Source: Benincasa hispida | Lineage: Eukaryota > Streptophyta > Magnoliopsida > Cucurbitales > Cucurbitaceae | Length of the DNA: 64,000 bases | Direction of reading: 5' to 3' | Assembly (NCBI RefSeq): GCF_009727055.1 | Contig: NW_024063779.1 | Span: 486,854 to 550,853 of the forward strand | Part shown: one piece after another, positions 21,064-33,950 of the stretch | Layout: every line of letters begins with the position of its first letter | How positions within the stretch are numbered: the first letter of the stretch is position 1 | The notes under the pieces: model-generated | What the model was told of the DNA's origin: nothing | The model's database searches: none | What the model saw: only the letters and a program-made list of their open reading frames with translations | Made by a program: the position numbers and the translations under genes

Positions 21064-21926
21064 CCTGCACAACTAGACCATGCCAACATTAGTGCCATCA
21101 CGCTGAGAAGTGGTAAGAAGCTTCCGCCAGAAAACCTATCTCCACCTCGTAAGCCCAACAAAGAAGCTGAGAACAATGAGGGTAAATATGAAGCACAACC
21201 ATCTACTCCCAAGGTAGGTACTCTTCCATCACTTTCTGTTGAACCTTATATTCCTAAAGCTTCGTTTCCTAGTAGGATAGCAAGATCAAAACAATAACAT
21301 AGGGACGAGAAGTTGATCGAGATGTTAAAAAAGGTCAGATAAACATTCCTCTCTTGAATGCAATCCAGCAGATGCCCAGGTATGTTAAATTCCTTAAAAC
21401 TGTGCACCAAAAAGAGGACATGTAAGGATAGAGAAAAGGTAGTGGTAAGTAAGAATGTATCGGCTCTCCTAAAACATAATATTCTTGAAAAATGCCGAGA
21501 CCTAGGTATGTTCACTCTGCCCTACATTATTGGTAATAGAGTCATCTGTCATGCCATATTAAATCTAGGAGCCTCTGTTAATGTCATACCCTATCATGTT
21601 TATGAGGATTTGAAATTGAATGATTTACTGCTATATGCATCCAACTAGTTGATAGATCTTATATCCAACCCTTAGGGATTTTTGAGGATGTACTGTTGCA
21701 AGTTAAGGAATTGATTTTCCCTGTTGATTTTTATATATTAAAAATAGATGAAATTTCTATGCCTTCACCTTCTACAATTCTGTTAGGTAGACCCTTCATG
21801 AAAACTACTAAGACAAAATTTGATGTAGATAAGGGTTGTCTATCTGTAGAATTTGATAGGGAAGTTGTTTCTTTTAACATATATGATGCCATGAAATTCC
21901 CTGGGAATACCCGTCCTTGTGTTTGA
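21064..21926 (+). pseudogene. Element A gag end and aspartic protease (broken)
   Basis: gag resumes after the B1 insertion with ANISAITLRSGKKLPPENL (21079-21140) and FPSRIARSKQ (21265-21295), standard Athila landmarks. The protease follows: KCRDLGMFTLPYIIGN and then ILNLGASVNVIPYHVY (about 21550-21605). The catalytic motif is normally DLGAS. Here the Asp codon reads Asn, so the enzyme would be inactive even in a repaired frame. The downstream part, PSPSTILLGRPFMKTTKTKF (21760-21822), matches the ILGRPFL...D conserved end. Stops break the frame at about 21297 and 21647. Confidence 0.85.
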
Positions 21927-22099
21927 TTGAGGCACATGATGTTATAGATGAAATTGTATTGCATGATGATGATAATAATTCTAACATGTGGTTGCTCCCT
22001 ACATTGATCTAGATTCACATGATTCACATGATTTATCTCTTCCTATTGTTAATGTTAGCAAATTAGAAGAACCTTTTTCTGACTTTGATATTCTTGATT

Positions 22100-23622
22100 T
22101 GTAGGTACAAGGGATTGAGCTGAAGGCTCTCCCTAGACATCTGAAACATGTATACATGAGAGAAAGGAACACCCTTCCAGTCATAATCTCCAAGGAGTTG
22201 ATGCCTGCCCAAAAGGAATCCTTAGTTGAAACTCTGAAAACTTACAAGGAGGCTATTGGGTGGACCCTAGATGATCTCAAGGGAGTAAGCCTTTCTTTTG
22301 GCATGCATAGGATCACTCTAGAGGAAGGAGCCAAGCCCACAGTCTAACCCTGCAGAAGGCTCAACCCCAACTTGAAAGATGTCGTTCTTAAAGAAATTAT
22401 CAAGCTCAATGAAGCCGGAATCATTTACCTAGTTCCTGACAGCAAATGGGTAAGTCCTATCCATGTTGTCCCCAAAAAGACCGACATAAAAATTTTGGAG
22501 AATGATAAGGGTGAGATGGTGCCAATGCATGTACAAAATGGGTGGAGAATGTGTATCGATTTCTGAAAGCTCAACGAGGTAACAAGGAAAGATCACTTCC
22601 CTATACCTTTCCTGAATGAAATGGTGGAATGCCTCGTCAGAAAACAATTTTTTTTGTTTTCTTGATGGATTCTCTAGATTCTATCAAATCCCCATTTCCC
22701 AAGAAGACTAAGAAAAGACCACCTTAATTTGCACTTACGGTACGTATGCCTTTAGGAGGATGCCATTTGGGCTTTGCAATGCCTCAGGTACGTTCCAAAG
22801 GGGTATGATGAATATATTTTCTGATTTTATAGAAAAGTGCATAGAGTTGTTTATGGATGATTTTATCGTTTACAGAATCTTTTGAGGATGGATTGCATAA
22901 TCTTAGCTTAGTATTAAGATGATGCATTGAAGCTAACCTTGTTTTGAATTATGAAAATTTTCATTTTATGTCTTCTCATAGGATTGTTTTAGGACATCTA
23001 GTTTCTGAAAGGGAAATTGACGTAGACAAAGCTAAGATAAATGTTATTTCTAACCTCCCCTATCATACATCTGTTAGGGTGATTTGTTCTTTTCTTGGTA
23101 GTGCAGGTTTCTACAGTTTTTTTTATTAAGGATTTTTCGAAGCTGGCACTACCACTATCAACATTGCTTCAGAAGGATGTTCTATTTGATTTTGACAAGA
23201 AGTGTCAAGAGGCCTTTGACACTTTAAAGGAGAAGTTGACCGCCAGCCTGATTTTTCAACCTCCAAGATGGGACGTACCGTTCGAGATCATGTGCGATGG
23301 TAGCAATCTAGCAGTGAGAGCAGTACTAAGACAAAGGGTCAATAAGAAGAGTTACGTCATAAGTTTTGCATCAAGGATCTTGAATCCTACCCAAATTAAT
23401 TACACCATGATCGACAAATAATTTCTGGCTATCGTCTTTGCTTTAGATAAATTTCATTCTTACATTCTTGGTTTTCCTGTTACTATTTTTACTGATCACT
23501 TTGCTCTCAGGTACCTGATGACCAAGAAGGAGTCAAAGCCTCGACTTGTGCATTGGATGCTCTTCCTTCACGAATTCAATTTGACCATCAAGGATAGGAA
23601 GGGAGCAGAAAACTATTGGGAT
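22100..23622 (+). pseudogene. Element A reverse transcriptase and RNase H (broken)
   Basis: This is the enzyme that copies element RNA to DNA. RT landmarks in order are AIGWTLDDLKG (22252), HRITLEEGAKP (22310), SKWVSPIHVVPKK (22441), NGWRMCIDF (22540), a decayed palm with FMDDFIVY (22850-22873, catalytic Asp pair intact) and LGHLVSE (about 22990). RNase H follows with DVPFEIMCDGSNLAVRAVL (23270-23326), INYTMIDK, FTDHFALRYLM and FNLTIKDRKGAENY (to 23616). Stops include TAA after KPTV and TGA where RKLN is expected, plus several frameshifts. Integrase should follow, but the sequence runs into an LTR-C copy at 23623. Confidence 0.9.
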
Positions 23623-24862
23623 TGGTGTCCTAATTCTCCTAGAGTCTCATTATTTGTAATTATAAACATTGTTTATGAAGAAAATAATTTTTATTTCATT
23701 CTGGCTTTTATTCATATTCAATAAATAAAGCTCCATGATTATCTTATGTAAACTTAAGTATGTATATGAGATATACAAGTGGATCATGCCTTAAGTGATA
23801 ACCTAAATAGATCTGTAGTATAAGGATTAAGGTGGGATACCTGATCCTGATGACACTACGGATACGGCCCCCTTTATAGAGGTTTACACGTGTTGTAAAT
23901 TACTACAGATGGTAGATTCTGACCATTCATGTGAAAACATGCGAGCGGGGGTGTTCTATACAAAGAGTTTGTATAAGACTGGACCACGAGATGACTAGAC
24001 TCTCTATATAACACTGTTGATACTGGAGACTTACATCTCACCTAAACGACCATAGGTGACACGACCTCAATCTTGAGTGTTTTGGGAACTCTTACCTTTG
24101 AGAATGGTCCTTTGATTAGTATGGGTGAGAGTGGCCAGATTGCCCACTCAACATGCCTACCTTTTTGGGGACTTGTCTGATTTGGGAGCTGAGAACTCAA
24201 TATACAAGATGGAATTCACTCCATCCCTGAAGTAGGGATAAGTAGGTAGATTGCTCCCTTAAGGGCTGATTTCGGGGCTTGAAAATAGTGGCCACAACTT
24301 CTCTTTCGAAGAGAGGACTCAGTAATAGTAGGACTATGACTTATGTTCATTAGAAGGATCAGCGGTACTTAAGGAGTTAGATGTAACTATAGGGGCATGA
24401 TGGTTATTGGCCGAGCTATACTTACGAGCGATCTATAAAGGGTTGTCGCACTGTTGATTGGTTAAGATGAATATATAGTATATCTGTAGTAAGGAGAGTT
24501 CAGCTGTCGGTTTTTAGTAGAGTGCCTGACAGTTAACGGATGGTGGATCCCGTGACTAAAGAGTTTAGTCAGTTATTCACGTACCATTGGAACTTCGAGC
24601 TACAGGTCCATAAGGTCCCCTTCGTAGCTCAATGAATTCAAGTTGAGGATTAGTTCTTGGTGTTGATTTGAAATTTTTAAATTGACAAGAGGTAATCCGA
24701 TTATATATGATATGATCGATATGATGTATAAGATACATCAAGTGGAGAGTTAATGTAATGAGATTTACATTAAATGCCATGGAATAGAAAAAGAGCTATG
24801 GTTTATATGTTACATGAGATGAAATATTAAAACCATACGTCATAAATATATTATGGTAAGTT
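23623..24862 (+). mobile_element. LTR-C fragment replacing the end of element A pol
   Basis: It begins TGGTGTCCTAATTCTCCTAG, the usual family start (TG..GG.GTCCTAAAACTC). The GATACGGCCCCCTTTATA (23869) and GAGTTTAGTCAGTTATTCAC (24559) blocks match other copies. It stops after about 1240 bp, short of the family length of about 1800-1960 bp, where element A LTR sequence begins. A recombination deletion probably removed its 3' end together with element A integrase and the start of the 3' LTR. Confidence 0.75.
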
Positions 24863-25247
24863 AGTTATCATTTATATTTATAATAGGTTGAGGGGTTCAC
24901 ATAATTGGAGAAATTAACTAGTATTGAATTATAGAAAACAAAAAACATACAAACTAATCCAAAGATTTTCCCCACAATTTGAGTCTACCCTTTTATGTGA
25001 TAACTCTTATTTATTTTTCCATGTTTGGTTTTTAATTTATTTTATAAACAAAATCAAGAACCGTAGAAAACCCTTCTTATTTTGGAATTCATAAATTGGT
25101 CTAAGTTAATTCAACAGTCTCCTTGTGGATTCGACCTCGAACTTACCACTTTGCTATGTTTGTAGTATAAGTGTTGGATCGGTGAAAATAAATTATCTTT
25201 GCTCAGACTGGGAAGGGTTACGATATGCTAGTCTCGGAATCCGAACA
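24863..25247 (+). mobile_element. 3' LTR remnant of element A
   Basis: AGGTTGAGGGGTTCACATAA through TCCGAACA matches the end of the 5' LTR (9810-9911 and 11736-11868). Landmarks are GTGGATTCGACC, TTGGATCGGTGAAAATAAAT and the final GAACA. It shows the uninterrupted sequence that the LTR-C segment replaced in the 5' copy. Confidence 0.82.
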
Positions 25248-25540
25248 TATCGCACTTCTTTGTTTCACCCCCTCTGCTTTCTGATTTTTTTTCTCTAATG
25301 TGTCGATAACCATTATGGGCACTAGTGTAGTTTCATGGGTTGGGTTATGGATTCCTTTTTTTGATAGCCCAAAGTCGCGATAGTTAGCTCTCGGTCTTCC
25401 GATTAGAAAACAATGTTAATGATTGTGGGTGCACTGTTATGCAGTTAGGATTGTCACCTTCCATGAATTTCCCATTTCTCACTCAACGATGGAACTTTGC
25501 TTATTTCTTTTTTATTTTTGCATGAAAAGGAGTGAGGTCG

Positions 25541-25890
25541 ATCACTCTACGTTCTATCGTCATGAATCTGGACGATTACTTGATGGTCTATGGTGATGAT
25601 ATAGTCATTATAGGAGATGATTCTGATGGTATAATTCACTGGAAACATCATTTGTTCCAACATTTCCAGACCAAGCAAGTATTTCCTTGGCATTGAAGTA
25701 GATCAATCATTGCACGGTGTGTGTCTTTCTCAGCGAAAGTATGCTCTTGACATACTTGAAGAAAGAAGGATGCTTGACTGCAAACCACTTGATACTCCTA
25801 CGGATCCAAACGTCAAACTTCCACCAGGACAGGGGCAGTCGTTGTCTGAACCAAGTAGATAAAGGAGACTTGTTGTAAAACTAAGTCCAA
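25541..25890 (+). pseudogene. Copia reverse transcriptase scrap
   Basis: The reading, with shifts, includes VYGDDIVIIGDDSDG (catalytic box; usually YVDDI), HHLFQHFQTK, LGIEVDQS, SQRKYALDILEE and LDCKPLDTPTDPNVKLPPGQ. These are successive Ty1/copia RT landmarks. It covers roughly 110 residues with at least two frame changes, and neither end reaches a complete domain. It is unrelated to copia element E at 46-53 kb. Confidence 0.88.
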
Positions 25891-26314
25891 AATGCCAGTA
25901 GTTCTTGATTATCCCCATCTGATCGTTTCTTTCTCTCTAGCTCAAGATATCTGATAGTTAGCCAATTTGTATTAACCATAATTTCGTTTTGTTACTCTTG
26001 TTGTAGAGATTATCCTTTGGAATTTTTCCTTTGTTGTCTAACCTGGTATATCCGACTGTCAATAGAATTAACCCTCCAGTATAGTTACAGGAGAAAATAC
26101 ACGAAAGATATCTCTATAGATATATACTATATCTCATTAATTGAGATGTAATAGTTCTCTGTTGACTCTCATTTTGGTGGGTGTACTTTCTTGCCTCCTT
26201 GCCCTTGATGCCTTTTGTACCTCTGCTTACTCAGATGCTTCTACCTTTGCTTGCGTCTGTTACCCTTACTTAAGCCTATGCCTAAAGTGAATTGGTGAAG
26301 GGTGGCAGCAGAAG
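25891..26314. other. Unassigned sequence between copia scrap and LTR-C
   Basis: No ORF, motif or repeat recognised. A short A/T palindromic patch (TATAGATATATACTATATC) lies near 26115. Confidence 0.4.
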
Positions 26315-28306
26315 TGGGGATTGGCCTAAGTCCCAATTTTATAAAACATAAATTTTGCAGAAATAAAATAAAAGCATAATTATGCATTTAATTTAATTTA
26401 CAACATGCTAAACATGAAATTGAGAAAAGAGAAAAAGAAATACTAACCCCTGAAGAGCAATTTTCTTCATGTAATTCCTCCTCTCGAAAAGATCACAAAC
26501 TTGAAACCTTAATTTGGCCACCACCTTGAAAGCTTCCTCTGTATTCTCTAGTATGAGAATCCAAGGAGTTGCGTGATATTTTAGAAGAGAGGGATAGAGT
26601 TTGATTTTAGAGGAAGGAGAGTGAGAGCTTGAGAACTTTTCTTAAAGGAATTTCTTGTAGAGATTGTTCTCTGTAAAACTCAAATGGAGAAGAAGATTAA
26701 AAAACCAACCACCTACGCCTCCCACTCATGTACTTTATAGAGAGAAAAAGGGGGAGGGAGTTAAAAAAATTTCTAAAACTACAAAAAAATTATTTTAATA
26801 AAACATTAATATATATTTATATGATAACCACTTTATCATATAATATATATTAAATTATATGTTATATCAAATTTAACATATAACCTATAGTTTAATATTG
26901 TATCAAATACAATATTACCTATGGTTTTTATTCCGTCATTAATGCACGATATTTAATATAAATCTCATTTATATTAAATTTAATTATATGAATCCAAATC
27001 ACATAATTAGTATTTGAATCATATTCAAATATTTATTTCCTCTCAAATAAACTTTATATTATAATGTATCAAATACATTATAATAACTATATCATGTATA
27101 ATTAAATTAAATTGGTTATATCACATATTATGTATCAAATACATTATAGTAACTATATCATATATAACTAAATTAAATTAATTATATCACATATAATTAA
27201 TTCCCTCAATTAATTTGAACAATTCAAATTAATCCAAAATTGATTCCCATTTAATCTCTGTTGAGCAACAGAGGGGACCTCACGGACCTGTTGTTTGAAG
27301 CTCCAATGATACCTGAATAATTAATTAAACTTATTTAATTATATTATTCAATATCCATTAACTGTCGGACACTCCACTAAAGACCAACAGCTGCACTCTT
27401 CGCACTACATATATATTTCTGTGTCCATTGGATATAACCAGTTAGCAGTTTGATGACCCTTCAACAATTGCTCGTAAGTACAACTAGGCTAAAATTATTG
27501 TTTTGTCCCTATAGTTACATCTAACTCTTTAAGTATCACCGATCCCTCTAATGAAAAATAAGTCATAGTCCAACTATGACCAAACCTCTCTCAGGCTAGG
27601 AGAGGGTATGGCACTGCATTGTTCAAGCCACGAAATCAGCCGTTAAGGGACTAATTTATCTACTTACCTCCATGTTGGGGAAGGAGTGAATTCTGTCTTG
27701 TGTAGCTGCGTTCCCAGCTCCCCAATTAGACAAATCTCTAAAATAGTAGGCCTATTGAGTCGGCGATCCTATCATTTCCACCCATACAAATCAAAGGACT
27801 GCCCTCATAGACAGGAGTTTACAACTCACTCAGGATTTAGGTCATGTCACCTATGGTCATTTAATGAAATGTAAGTCTCTGTTGTGAACGATGTTATTAA
27901 TGAGACTAGTCATTTCGTGGTCCGGTCTTATACAAACTGCTTTGTATAAGATACCCCTGCTTACATGTCTCCACATGAATGATCAGGATCAAATCATTTG
28001 TAGCATTTTACAACAATTGTAACATCTATAAAGGGGGTCGTACTCGTAGTGTTACCAGGATAAGGTATCCAACCTTATCCATCTACTACAAACCATTTAG
28101 GTTATCACTTAAACATGATCCACCTCTATATCTCTACATACATGTTTAAACTATAGATGATAGCCTTGGATGTTAGTTTATTGGTTTATGGATTTAATGC
28201 TACTGAATGTCAAATAAAACATCTCATATTTTATTAATAAACAAAAATGTTTGTACAATACAATAACAAACTACATGACCCTAAGAGATTTAGGGCATCA
28301 ACCCCA
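26315..28306 (-). mobile_element. LTR-C copy, minus orientation, about 1990 bp
   Basis: The minus strand starts TGGGGTTGATGCCCTAAATC at 28306 and ends in TTGGGACTTAGGCCAATCCC near 26315. Family blocks are present, for example the complement of CATAGGTGACATGACCT (27855) and of GGTGGATCATGTTTAAGTG (28105). The length fits a full LTR. No PBS lies inside and no clean 5-bp duplication is seen, so it may be an old solo LTR or a fragment. Confidence 0.75.
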
Positions 28307-29166
28307 ATAATGCCTCTATCTATCCTTGTTAGATCACGTAAATTTGAAGAGATCAAAGGAGGATGAATGACTACTAAATTCAAAAGAGTTTAGCATATAA
28401 TGCAATGTTGTTGCTTTCTCTTCAGCTACTTATCTCGCTATTGTTGATGGCGGTGCAACTCGTGCTGCTTAAACAGATGTTGGTGAGTAAAACAAGTTTC
28501 GATACAAATGCATCTGGCAACTAGCCATCTTTCACGCCGCTCCTGTTACCACTTTTGCTTATATTGCTATTGAGAGTGTAGGTTCTAGATCAATAGCTTC
28601 AATAGCAATTTCTGCTGACTTTGTATTTGCTCCTAATGCTAGGGATCCCACTACTCAATCTGTAATGGGATCTCTAGCTCCCCATGCTTCGAACACACTC
28701 TATGTGTGATTGGAAAATAAGTTGCTAGTATTGGATATCGCCTTAAAACTAGAAGGGATATGGGGTAGTCCCAATAGGGATAGAGACTCTAAAAGCAAAG
28801 ACTAGTTTCTAGGTAAGAAAAGCGAGGCTAAGAATAGGACACAACATCTTAAGTGAATTAACTTCCTTTCTTTCGAAACTTCATTCAAGGAGTCTAGGTA
28901 ATTTTCCAAACAAAGTAGAAGAAACTTGTTCTTGTACCCTTATTTAAATTAAAGGAAATGGTCGGTTGAATTCTTATTCCATTCAGAAAACTATTTAACT
29001 AGGCCACAAAAGGCTAGATCATCAGATCACTTGATATTACTCCTTGGAAAGCAAATTCGAAAGTCAGTCAAGGTAAGGATCAAAGTTCTTCCTTGAGACT
29101 GGCTTAGCTAACCGATATGATGCCGAAATCCCAGCTTGCTTTTCTTTTCTTTTCTTTCTTTCTTTC

Positions 29167-29233
<67 letters not shown>

Positions 29234-30121
29234 ACTTGGCTGCACTATCTTTCTTTTCGTTGTCTGCTTTTGTGCTAGATTTAGAAATTTCCTTCAATGG
29301 CAAGCAAAGTAGTCAATTTTTCCTAAGTATAGTCATCATTAGATTACCATTCCATTCTTAGTTATGGGGCTCGTATAAGGTATGCTTTAGCTCCCGATCT
29401 AAAAGGGATGCGACACGAGATGATGATGGGTCAACCTGACTGGCCCAACTGGTGGAACTACTGCTTAACTTCCTAATAATAATGTATGTTAGCTAATGTC
29501 ATTGGCCTTCGACTTCTGCCTGGGCATTCATGAACAACCTATAGATTCGGATTAGTGACAATGGACTAATAAAGAGTGCATTGGAATAGATTATTCACTT
29601 CTATCATCTTATTGCTAAAAGGCATTTTCTTGAAAACAAGAAAGAAACCCTTTGGCTAACAGAACATTGCTTTCAGTCTTCATAGCTAGAATATATCTGC
29701 TTCGGTCAGCATGCATGACTAGGTGCTAAGAAAATAGAAGCATTTTATGCTCAATATACATCAGCAGGATTAACTGTAGGTATTGGAAATTGGTAAAGCA
29801 TGACTGACGTCTTCAATCCGTCAATCCAAAACAATACCACTTCTTATATTTTATTGCGAGGGGGGGGGGAATACTTTGCTTGTAAGTAAAATAATTTTTT
29901 TCTTAAAAGATATGCTACTTCCCACGCTTCTATCTGTCATCTGTCAATAGGTATCGGTTGCATCTGATCAATCAATACATAGGATATCTGTTTGTAAATA
30001 AATCATGATCTAGCATTGTTTATCAGAAATGAATTGAAAGACTATATCTAGGCTAGCTCGACTCACCCCTACCAGGGTTTGAGCCCTTAGAGTGGAGGTG
30101 ATCATTAATACAGTTTAAAAT
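28307..30121. other. Unassigned region with a pyrimidine microsatellite
   Basis: No coding region of a recognisable family is present on either strand. Parts around 28720-29130 and 29380-29560 have a mixed base composition that could be old organelle DNA, but I cannot place them. The only clear structure is the T/C microsatellite at 29142-29231. Confidence 0.4.
29142..29231. repeat. Microsatellite (CTTT)n(CTT)n(T)n
   Basis: CTTTT/CTTT units pass into CTT units and then about 43 consecutive T. It produces a spurious Lys/Arg-rich minus ORF. Confidence 0.92.
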
Positions 30122-30126
30122 TATGA

Positions 30127-33100
30127 TGTTGAGATGTATGTCTTATAATTCACAGTTTGTAAAGTTAAACATTTTCTTTTATCAATAAAGATGTTATTTG
30201 ACAATTATTCAATAAAGTTGTTGTTGCATATGTAAATTGCACTTGTAAAGACTAGATCCAATAAACTAAGATCCTTGGCTATTATATGAGTACTTGAACT
30301 TTATGTGGAGATATAAAGATGGATCGAGTTCGAGTAAATAGCCAAAAAGGTCTATAGTATACGAATGAGGTTGGGTGCCTTATTTTGGTAACACTATCGG
30401 ATGTGGCCCACTCTTTAGTTGTTACAATTTGTTGTAAAGTGCTACAAACGAAGTCATCCTGATTTGTTCATGTATTGACATGAGGAGTGGGAGCGTCCTA
30501 TGTAATGAGTTTTCATAAGATCGGACCAAGAAATAAGTCACTCTTACCTTATAACATTATTTACTGTTTAAGACTGACTATTTTGCTTAGATGACCTAGG
30601 TAACTCAAGCTTAATTTGGAGCTAACTATGAACTCCTATTTATTTGGGATTATCATTAGATTTGCATAGGTGACGGTTGGCTCAACAGCGTCGGCTCAAT
30701 AAGCCTCCCATTTCAGGGGTAAGTGATAACTTGTAGAAATACAAGTGATTTATGTTGCTTTATCTCTAGATATTGCGGCCAAAAGAGATGGAATATGCAT
30801 TGATTGTATGAAAATTAGCTTAGAAACACAATAATTATGAACTAACGCAATTACACCCACTAACATCGTCAAGATGTAGAAGAGGATATTTTTACTCTAT
30901 TTTGCAGGAAACTAAGTCACTGCTTGTGATCAAGGCTCAACGAGAATCTGAATAACGCATCTTTGTCACATTGCACCCGTCAATCAACAATGAAGAGATG
31001 ATTAACACAATGACGGCGTGATGCGACAGTCGATCCCGAGCTGAATTTCAACTGCATGCGGTAATAAAAACAACACCACAGGCGAGCAACCGATCGAAAG
31101 ATGCAGCTGAAAAATGCAAAGGCGGAGGATGGCGACACATGTACAACTAACCGTTGTGCAGATTTGACGGTCTGATTGCATAATAGAAGGAATATTTATT
31201 CCTCCATCTCCGGAATTTTCATAACAAAAAGTGGGGTCCACAAGCCAAGAGTCAAAGATTTTCACCTATAAATACCCCCATAGATTCAAAGAAGATATAC
31301 TTGATACGGGTATAATTGATACGAGGGCTAATTGCTACTAAATTATTGAGAGAAGGGGCTGAGCTGAGTACTGATCGGAAGAAATTCAGGAAGAAAAGAG
31401 ACAAGATTGAGAGGTGAGTCTCAGTGCTATTCTGCCAGATCCCCGCCTCGAAGCTCTATACTTAGATCCCTGCTACCGGTTGAGCAAGCCTGAGAGGGAA
31501 GCTCATCCGTCTGCACGATCCGTCCATATTGGCAAGCAAATCTCCATCCAGATCGGTGCCAAGACGTTGACGTTTATTTGTATTTTTTTTTAACTCTATT
31601 CATCACTGTATTTCATCTTCTTAATCTCTTCATTCACAAATGATGTATCAGACGCTGAATAGAAATATTGAATGTCTCGATCATTTTCATATCCCCTTCT
31701 CTGTCTATTTCCGTTCCTTCATTTATCGCTTTCTTCATAAAGTCTTCTTAATCCCTTGGTAATTAATATGAATTAAACAAGTAACTTACACTGGGCTAAA
31801 GAAATAAGAACGTTTAGCTAAAGCATGTTAGACGGCATCTTCACCTATGAGAGCAGAAGTAAAGATGCCATTTTGATCTGTCGAGAGAAGGTTAGAAGAA
31901 TGCGTTAATTAAAGCAAGAAGTACTTCCAGAGATGGAAGCAACCTTGCGTTCATTACGTTTGTCCCTATTTCACTACAGAGATGTGGGAGCGCGGTCGAT
32001 CACCGAGAGGTGTATGTCAAGGGAAAAGCGGAACCGTATTTATGCCTTTAACACAATTAAAGAACTTGCGATATTTGTACTAATTATCTTTTCTCTTTCT
32101 GTTTCACACAAAAGACTTGCCACCACATAACACGATTTTTGTATATCTTCACAGTCAGCTTTGACCTCGGTATCTTGTATCATGAACCTGTATTTTGTAT
32201 CAACTTAGATTAGATTTATTTTAACGCAATTTACTTTCACGCAATTTATTTTATTATCGCATCTTTACCGCTTTACTTTGTTTTATCGCATGTTTATATT
32301 CTTGTACACAACAACTTTTATTAATTGAAAACCCCTGGTCGCATGTATCACAAGCATAACGCAATAACCTCAAGCAGTCCCTGTGTTCGACCTCGGATCA
32401 CACCGAGAAACTTGCGGTGAAATTATACTTGGTTTCAATGCAAGGAAACTTGTGACAACGCACAGCATACTACAAGAACATTGTTAATTAACGCATATTT
32501 AGAAGTAGTATCACATATCATCATATATCATTATGCATATCCATATTTGTATCAGCGCATTGTTTAAGACTAAAATTTGCGTAACAGTAAGACCGGGTAG
32601 ATAGCTAGGGGCATAGGGTGCAAGATAGAATTCATGCTACCTGATTTAAGGATAGGAGGAAAGTTGTTCTCTTAAGTGCTGAATCCAAGTCTTGAACAAG
32701 AGGGCCCCACCCTCTCTTTGGCCCGAGAGGGAGTTGGTTTAGTGATTGGATCATAAACCATTTGTTCATTAGAGGATCAGTAGAACTTAAGGAGTAAGAT
32801 GTAATTTTGGGGATAATACAACATATTGACCCAGCCGATATTACAAACAACCTTTGAAGGAACGACTTACTAAGAACACAAATATATCTACAGTGGGAAG
32901 AGTGCAACTATCAAGCTATAGTCTTGTGTCTTGGTAGTTAACAAATATTGATTAATTTTTTCTAAAGAGTTTAACCAACTAATCTCAAATCGTTGGAGCT
33001 CATGATCTGTAGGCCCATAATGTCCCTTTACTAGCTCGTAAAACATGAACACCTTGAATTAGTAAATTGAGTGAATTTGAAATGATTTCAATTTGAAGTG

Positions 33101-33935
33101 TTCAAATTGAATTTATGGTTTCAATTTGAATTGTTCAATTTCAAGTTAGGGTTTGTATAATTATATTCGATATAATTAACATTTAATTTATCGAAATTAA
33201 AAAAAATGGGAGAGTTTATAATATTTAAATATTGATTTAAATAGTAATTACTTGAATAAGATTCATGTTCAAAATTAGGCGTGTGATCAATTTAATATTT
33301 GATATTAAATTATTATTATTTAGTTAATTAAAATCAAATTAATTTTCATTTCTTATTCAATTTCAGAATTTTAATATTATTGTTTTTTTAGTTTAATTAA
33401 TTTTGAATTAATTAAAATAAAAATTGGAAATTAAATGTTGCTAGTAGAAATTTCCATGTTTTTTGAAATTTAATGGATTTCCACCTTTCAACATTTAAAT
33501 AACACACCTAGCCAACTTCCAAATGCAATTTGATGTGGCATTGACTAGTTTCTTCGGTGCTTGCATGAAGGAGTTTAATAAAAACTCTCAATTTTCAAAT
33601 TGATGGAGGTTCTAAGTTTGAATTTATAGAAATTCTGAAACTTTTCTCTCTCTCAAACCTTCACCAAATCCCTTCACAATTCACTTCAATTATAAGTTCT
33701 ATCGCTCAAATTCAAGACTGTGAATAGTAGAGAAGATCTCTTGGTGGTTCACTAAGGATTTGAAGCTGAAATTTCGTGAAGAGCAACTTAGATTTGGAGG
33801 TTTCAACAAAGGTATGTTTTTCATGAAACCCACTTCTGGAAATTTTTATTTTGCATGCTTTTAGAATTCAAATTAAATGTAATTAGAATGCTTATTTATT
33901 CTGATTGCTTTTTTTGCGTGATTCTACATCTTATA
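30127..33935 (+). mobile_element. 5' LTR of element C, interrupted by a solo LTR
   Basis: It begins TGTTGAGATGTATGTC and ends at TCTACATCTTATA, three to four bases before the PBS. Without the insertion and its duplication it is about 1940 bp, close to the 1963 bp of the 3' LTR, and the two align throughout. The end is mutated (TATA in place of TATCA in the 3' copy). Confidence 0.87.
30724..32586 (+). mobile_element. Solo LTR of the D family (LTR-B), 1863 bp
   Basis: It begins TGATAACTTGTAGAAATACA and ends TTGCGTAACA. GTAAG occurs on both sides (30719-30723 and 32587-32591). No internal sequence is present. It is homologous, in opposite orientation, to the 5' LTR of element D at 4977-6827. 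The TATA box ACCTATAAATACC is at about 31265-31277. The block CTCGGATCACACCGAGAAAC near 32392 is shared by the family. Confidence 0.93.
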
Positions 33936-33938
33936 AAT

Positions 33939-33950
33939 TGGTATCAGAGT
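33939..33950 (+). other. Primer-binding site of element C (initiator tRNA-Met type)
   Basis: TGGTATCAGAGT follows the 5' LTR by about three bases. It matches TGGTATCAGAGC, the complement of the plant initiator tRNA-Met 3' end, with one mismatch at the last base. Confidence 0.88.

Larger units (their letters stand above)
8447..25247 (+). mobile_element. Element A: old Ty3 (Athila-like) retrotransposon, host of nested insertions
   Basis: The order on the plus strand is 5' LTR (interrupted), tRNA-Asp PBS, gag, protease, RT and RNase H, then a truncated 3' LTR. gag is cut by element B1 (13278-21063) and resumes at 21064. After RNase H the element runs into an LTR-C fragment, so integrase and the start of the 3' LTR are lost. 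Only the last ~385 bp of the 3' LTR remain (24863-25247). All coding parts carry stops. No convincing target duplication is seen: the left flank is TACCA and the right flank is TATCG. Confidence 0.85.

Noticed and set aside
29064..29303. A Lys/Arg-rich minus ORF
   Set aside because: It is the translation of the T/C microsatellite; no conserved sequence.
31002..31265. Minus ORF of 87 codons inside the D-family solo LTR
   Set aside because: It is U3 sequence upstream of the TATA box and also appears, equally unconserved, in the other copy at 6226-6573.
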